A stretch of 6,345 nucleotides of DNA, from positions 1-6,345 of the forward strand of contig JAQSCR010000386.1 in assembly GCA_029945495.1 (NCBI GenBank), given 5' to 3'. This document shows, in pieces, positions 4,648 to 6,345 of the stretch (within the stretch, counting starts at the first letter, position 1; each line of letters begins with the position of its first letter). The stretch comes from Pseudolabrys sp. (GTDB lineage Bacteria; Pseudomonadota; Alphaproteobacteria; Rhizobiales; Xanthobacteraceae). The position numbers were made by a program, and so were the translations under genes. The notes under the pieces were generated by a model. The model searched no databases and was not told where the DNA came from. It saw only the letters and a program-made list of their open reading frames with translations.

Positions 4648-6345
4648 CTACCGGAAGCGCGACGGCAGCATTGGCGATTGGTTCGGCGACTTCGGCGCTT
4701 CGCCCAGGCTGGCGTCGAGCGGCTTCTTCAGCAGGCCGGAGCGCAAGCCGTCGGACCGCGCCGGCGCGGCCGGCGGCGGCGGAGCGTAGGCGGGGGCCGA
4801 CTGCGCAGGCGCATACATCGCGGCGCCTTGCGACGGGGCCGGAGTGTAAGCCGGAGCATAGGCCGCCGGTTGCGCCGGCTGCAGCGTGGGTGAATCGAAC
4901 GACGGCGCGTCGTCGTAAGTGTCCTCGCTCATGCGGTGGCTCATGCTGGCCGAGCGCCAGCGCTCGATCACCGTGGTCAGCAGATCGCGATTCATGTTGG
5001 TGCCGGCATCCGAGCGCGTATTGCCGGAAGCCTCGCTGTTCGGCCGCTTGTCGGCGGCCAGTTCGGCAAAGCGCATGCGCGTCGGCAGCGCCACGCCCGA
5101 GCCGAAGGTGAAGACTTCGCGGGTGCCGAGCGAGGGAATGAACGACAAGAGATTGGCGGCGGCGTCCGACACGGCGGAACGGATCAGCTTCTGGTCGCCT
5201 TCGTTCGACAGCCGCATGACGAACAAGGTCGAGCACTGCGAGATGATGGTGGAGTCGATTTCCGCCAGGCGCTGCGTCACCAGGCCGAGGAACACGCCGT
5301 ATTTGCGGCCTTCCTTGGCGATGCGCGACAGCGCGCGCTTGGTCGGGCCAAAGCCGACCTTCTTGTCGGCGGGCGCGTAGCGATGCGCTTCTTCGCAAAC
5401 GAACAGCAAAGGCGCGACGCCGTCGCTCCACAGGCCGAAGTCGAAGGCCATGCGGCACAGCACCGAGACGACCGAGTCGACGACTTCGGCCGGGAAGCCG
5501 GCGAGCTGCATGATGGTCATCGGCTTGCCGTCGGGCGGCAGGCGGAACAGCGCACTGAGAATTTCCGCCATCGTGTCGCCGCCGATATTGGCGTTCTCGA
5601 ACATGAAAGCGTAGCGCGGATGATTGCGGAAGGTCTGAATGCGGCCGATCAGCTTGTGGTAGAGCGCCGCGCGCGAGCGGTTCTCCAGCTTGCCCATGCG
5701 CTCGTCGAGCAGGTTGATCAGATCCTCGATGCGGTAGGGCACCGGCGTATCGGCGGTGAAACCTGAATCTTTCGGATCGCGCTTCTTGGCCAGCAGGCGA
5801 TCGTTGGCGCCGTTGGCGCCGTTGCGATATTGCAGATAGGCGCCCTTGGCGAGCGGAATGACTTCCGAGAGGATTTCGACTTCCTCCTCGACGCCGGGCC
5901 GGCCGCCGAAGAAAGCGTCGATGGTCTCTTCGAAATTGAACAGCCAGAACGGCAGCCGCAGATTGCGCGGATTGAGCACGTTGGCCTTGTCGCCGAAGCA
6001 GCGGCCGTATTCGTTGTGCGGGTCGACCAGGAACACGCGCAGGTTCGGGCGGGTATCGAGAATTTTCTGCAGGATGATGGCGACGCCGCTCGACTTGCCG
6101 ACGCCGGTGGCGCCGAGAATGGCGAAGTGGCGGCTCACCAGATTGTCGATGTCGATGTGCACACCGATATTCATGTTCTGCTGCAGGTCGCCAATATGGG
6201 CGTGGTCGGCGTCGGCGCCGCCATAGACCAGGCGCAACTCGCGCTCGCCGAGCATGGCGGCGGTATCGCCGATGTTCGGATATTCGGTGACGCCGCGCTG
6301 GAATTGCGGTGCGCCGGTTTGGCGCGACAGCAGTTCGCCGATCAG
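4648..6345 (-). CDS. HerA/DUF87-type hexameric ATPase (5' end outside the window)
   Basis: Partial: 565 codons are visible, with the frame open to the window edge. Residues here count from the first visible codon. The first 30 (LIGELLSRQTG, TEYPNIGD) plus the next 45 fit the end of a HAS-barrel, the N-terminal oligomerisation domain of HerA-type DNA translocases. Walker A GATGVGKS is at 78-85, Walker B LLFVCEEAH at 313-321 with paired glutamates, a basic RALSRIAKEGRKYG segment at 337-350 (likely arginine finger) and the sensor TQRL at 357-360. HerA forms a hexameric ring that moves DNA, usually with a nuclease such as NurA in archaea, or with SIR2 or other effectors in some bacterial defence systems; no such partner is visible. 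From about residue 435 a probably disordered tail follows, Pro/Ala/Tyr-rich at about 486-530. An internal ATG at 6255 is unlikely to be the start because it would cut the barrel. Confidence 0.88.
   Translation of the reverse strand: MIGELLSRQTGAPQFQRGVTEYPNIGDTAAMLGERELRLVYGGADADHAHIGDLQQNMNIGVHIDIDNLVSRHFAILGATGVGKSSGVAIILQKILDTRPNLRVFLVDPHNEYGRCFGDKANVLNPRNLRLPFWLFNFEETIDAFFGGRPGVEEEVEILSEVIPLAKGAYLQYRNGANGANDRLLAKKRDPKDSGFTADTPVPYRIEDLINLLDERMGKLENRSRAALYHKLIGRIQTFRNHPRYAFMFENANIGGDTMAEILSALFRLPPDGKPMTIMQLAGFPAEVVDSVVSVLCRMAFDFGLWSDGVAPLLFVCEEAHRYAPADKKVGFGPTKRALSRIAKEGRKYGVFLGLVTQRLAEIDSTIISQCSTLFVMRLSNEGDQKLIRSAVSDAAANLLSFIPSLGTREVFTFGSGVALPTRMRFAELAADKRPNSEASGNTRSDAGTNMNRDLLTTVIERWRSASMSHRMSEDTYDDAPSFDSPTLQPAQPAAYAPAYTPAPSQGAAMYAPAQSAPAYAPPPPAAPARSDGLRSGLLKKPLDASLGEAPKSPNQSPMLPSRFR

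Noticed and set aside
4936..5766. 276-codon open frame on the plus strand
   Set aside because: Antisense to the HerA-like ATPase, His/Arg/Gln-rich and without domains; a shadow.
4648..6345. Anti-phage defence module based on HerA
   Set aside because: No SIR2, DUF4297, NurA or other effector is visible; the only adjacent complete gene is a convergent methyltransferase of ordinary type. The upstream side is outside the window, so this is not fully excluded.

Overview
The window is GC-rich, densely packed DNA from a bacterial chromosome. It most resembles an alphaproteobacterium of the order Hyphomicrobiales (Bradyrhizobium/Rhodopseudomonas/Xanthobacteraceae type). This rests on the paired GCCGGGCTTGACCCGGC palindromes, the style of the Crp/Fnr protein (GMSLVHTNKTLKRL recognition helix) and the stand-alone receiver protein. 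The taxon is an inference; no rRNA or other marker gene is present. There are six protein genes and no RNA gene, CRISPR array, transposase or gene-free stretch above 170 bases.

Left part (1-2508), signalling: two minus-strand genes. A 129-aa single-domain response regulator with a TTG start is followed, 170 bases further along its strand, by a 579-aa membrane-bound diguanylate cyclase. The cyclase has a periplasmic Cache-like sensor, a HAMP linker and an intact GGEEF active site, with an unusual insertion just before its inhibitory I-site. A 158-base divergent intergenic region with clear inverted repeats separates the regulator from the next gene.

Middle (2509-4647), plus strand: a Crp/Fnr-family regulator that has cysteines at the positions of the FNR iron-sulfur ligands but a different DNA-recognition helix; then a 90-bp pair of REP-like hairpins; then a tight two-gene unit of yggS (PLP homeostasis protein) and a class I SAM methyltransferase, 2 bases apart.

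Right part (4648-6345), minus strand: the 3' 565 codons of a HerA/DUF87-type hexameric ATPase whose 5' end lies beyond the window. Its stop codon directly abuts that of the methyltransferase (TAG|CTA). It has an extended Pro/Ala/Tyr-rich tail.

How the parts work together: receiver, cyclase and Crp/Fnr protein suggest a small environmental-signalling neighbourhood (phosphorelay, c-di-GMP and possibly redox), but nothing in the sequence proves that they act in one circuit. yggS, the methyltransferase and the HerA-like gene look like ordinary chromosomal genes. I see no convincing new multi-gene system. The most interesting items are the Cys pattern of the Crp/Fnr protein, the cyclase insertion, the inverted repeats in the regulator's leader and the covarying REP pair.
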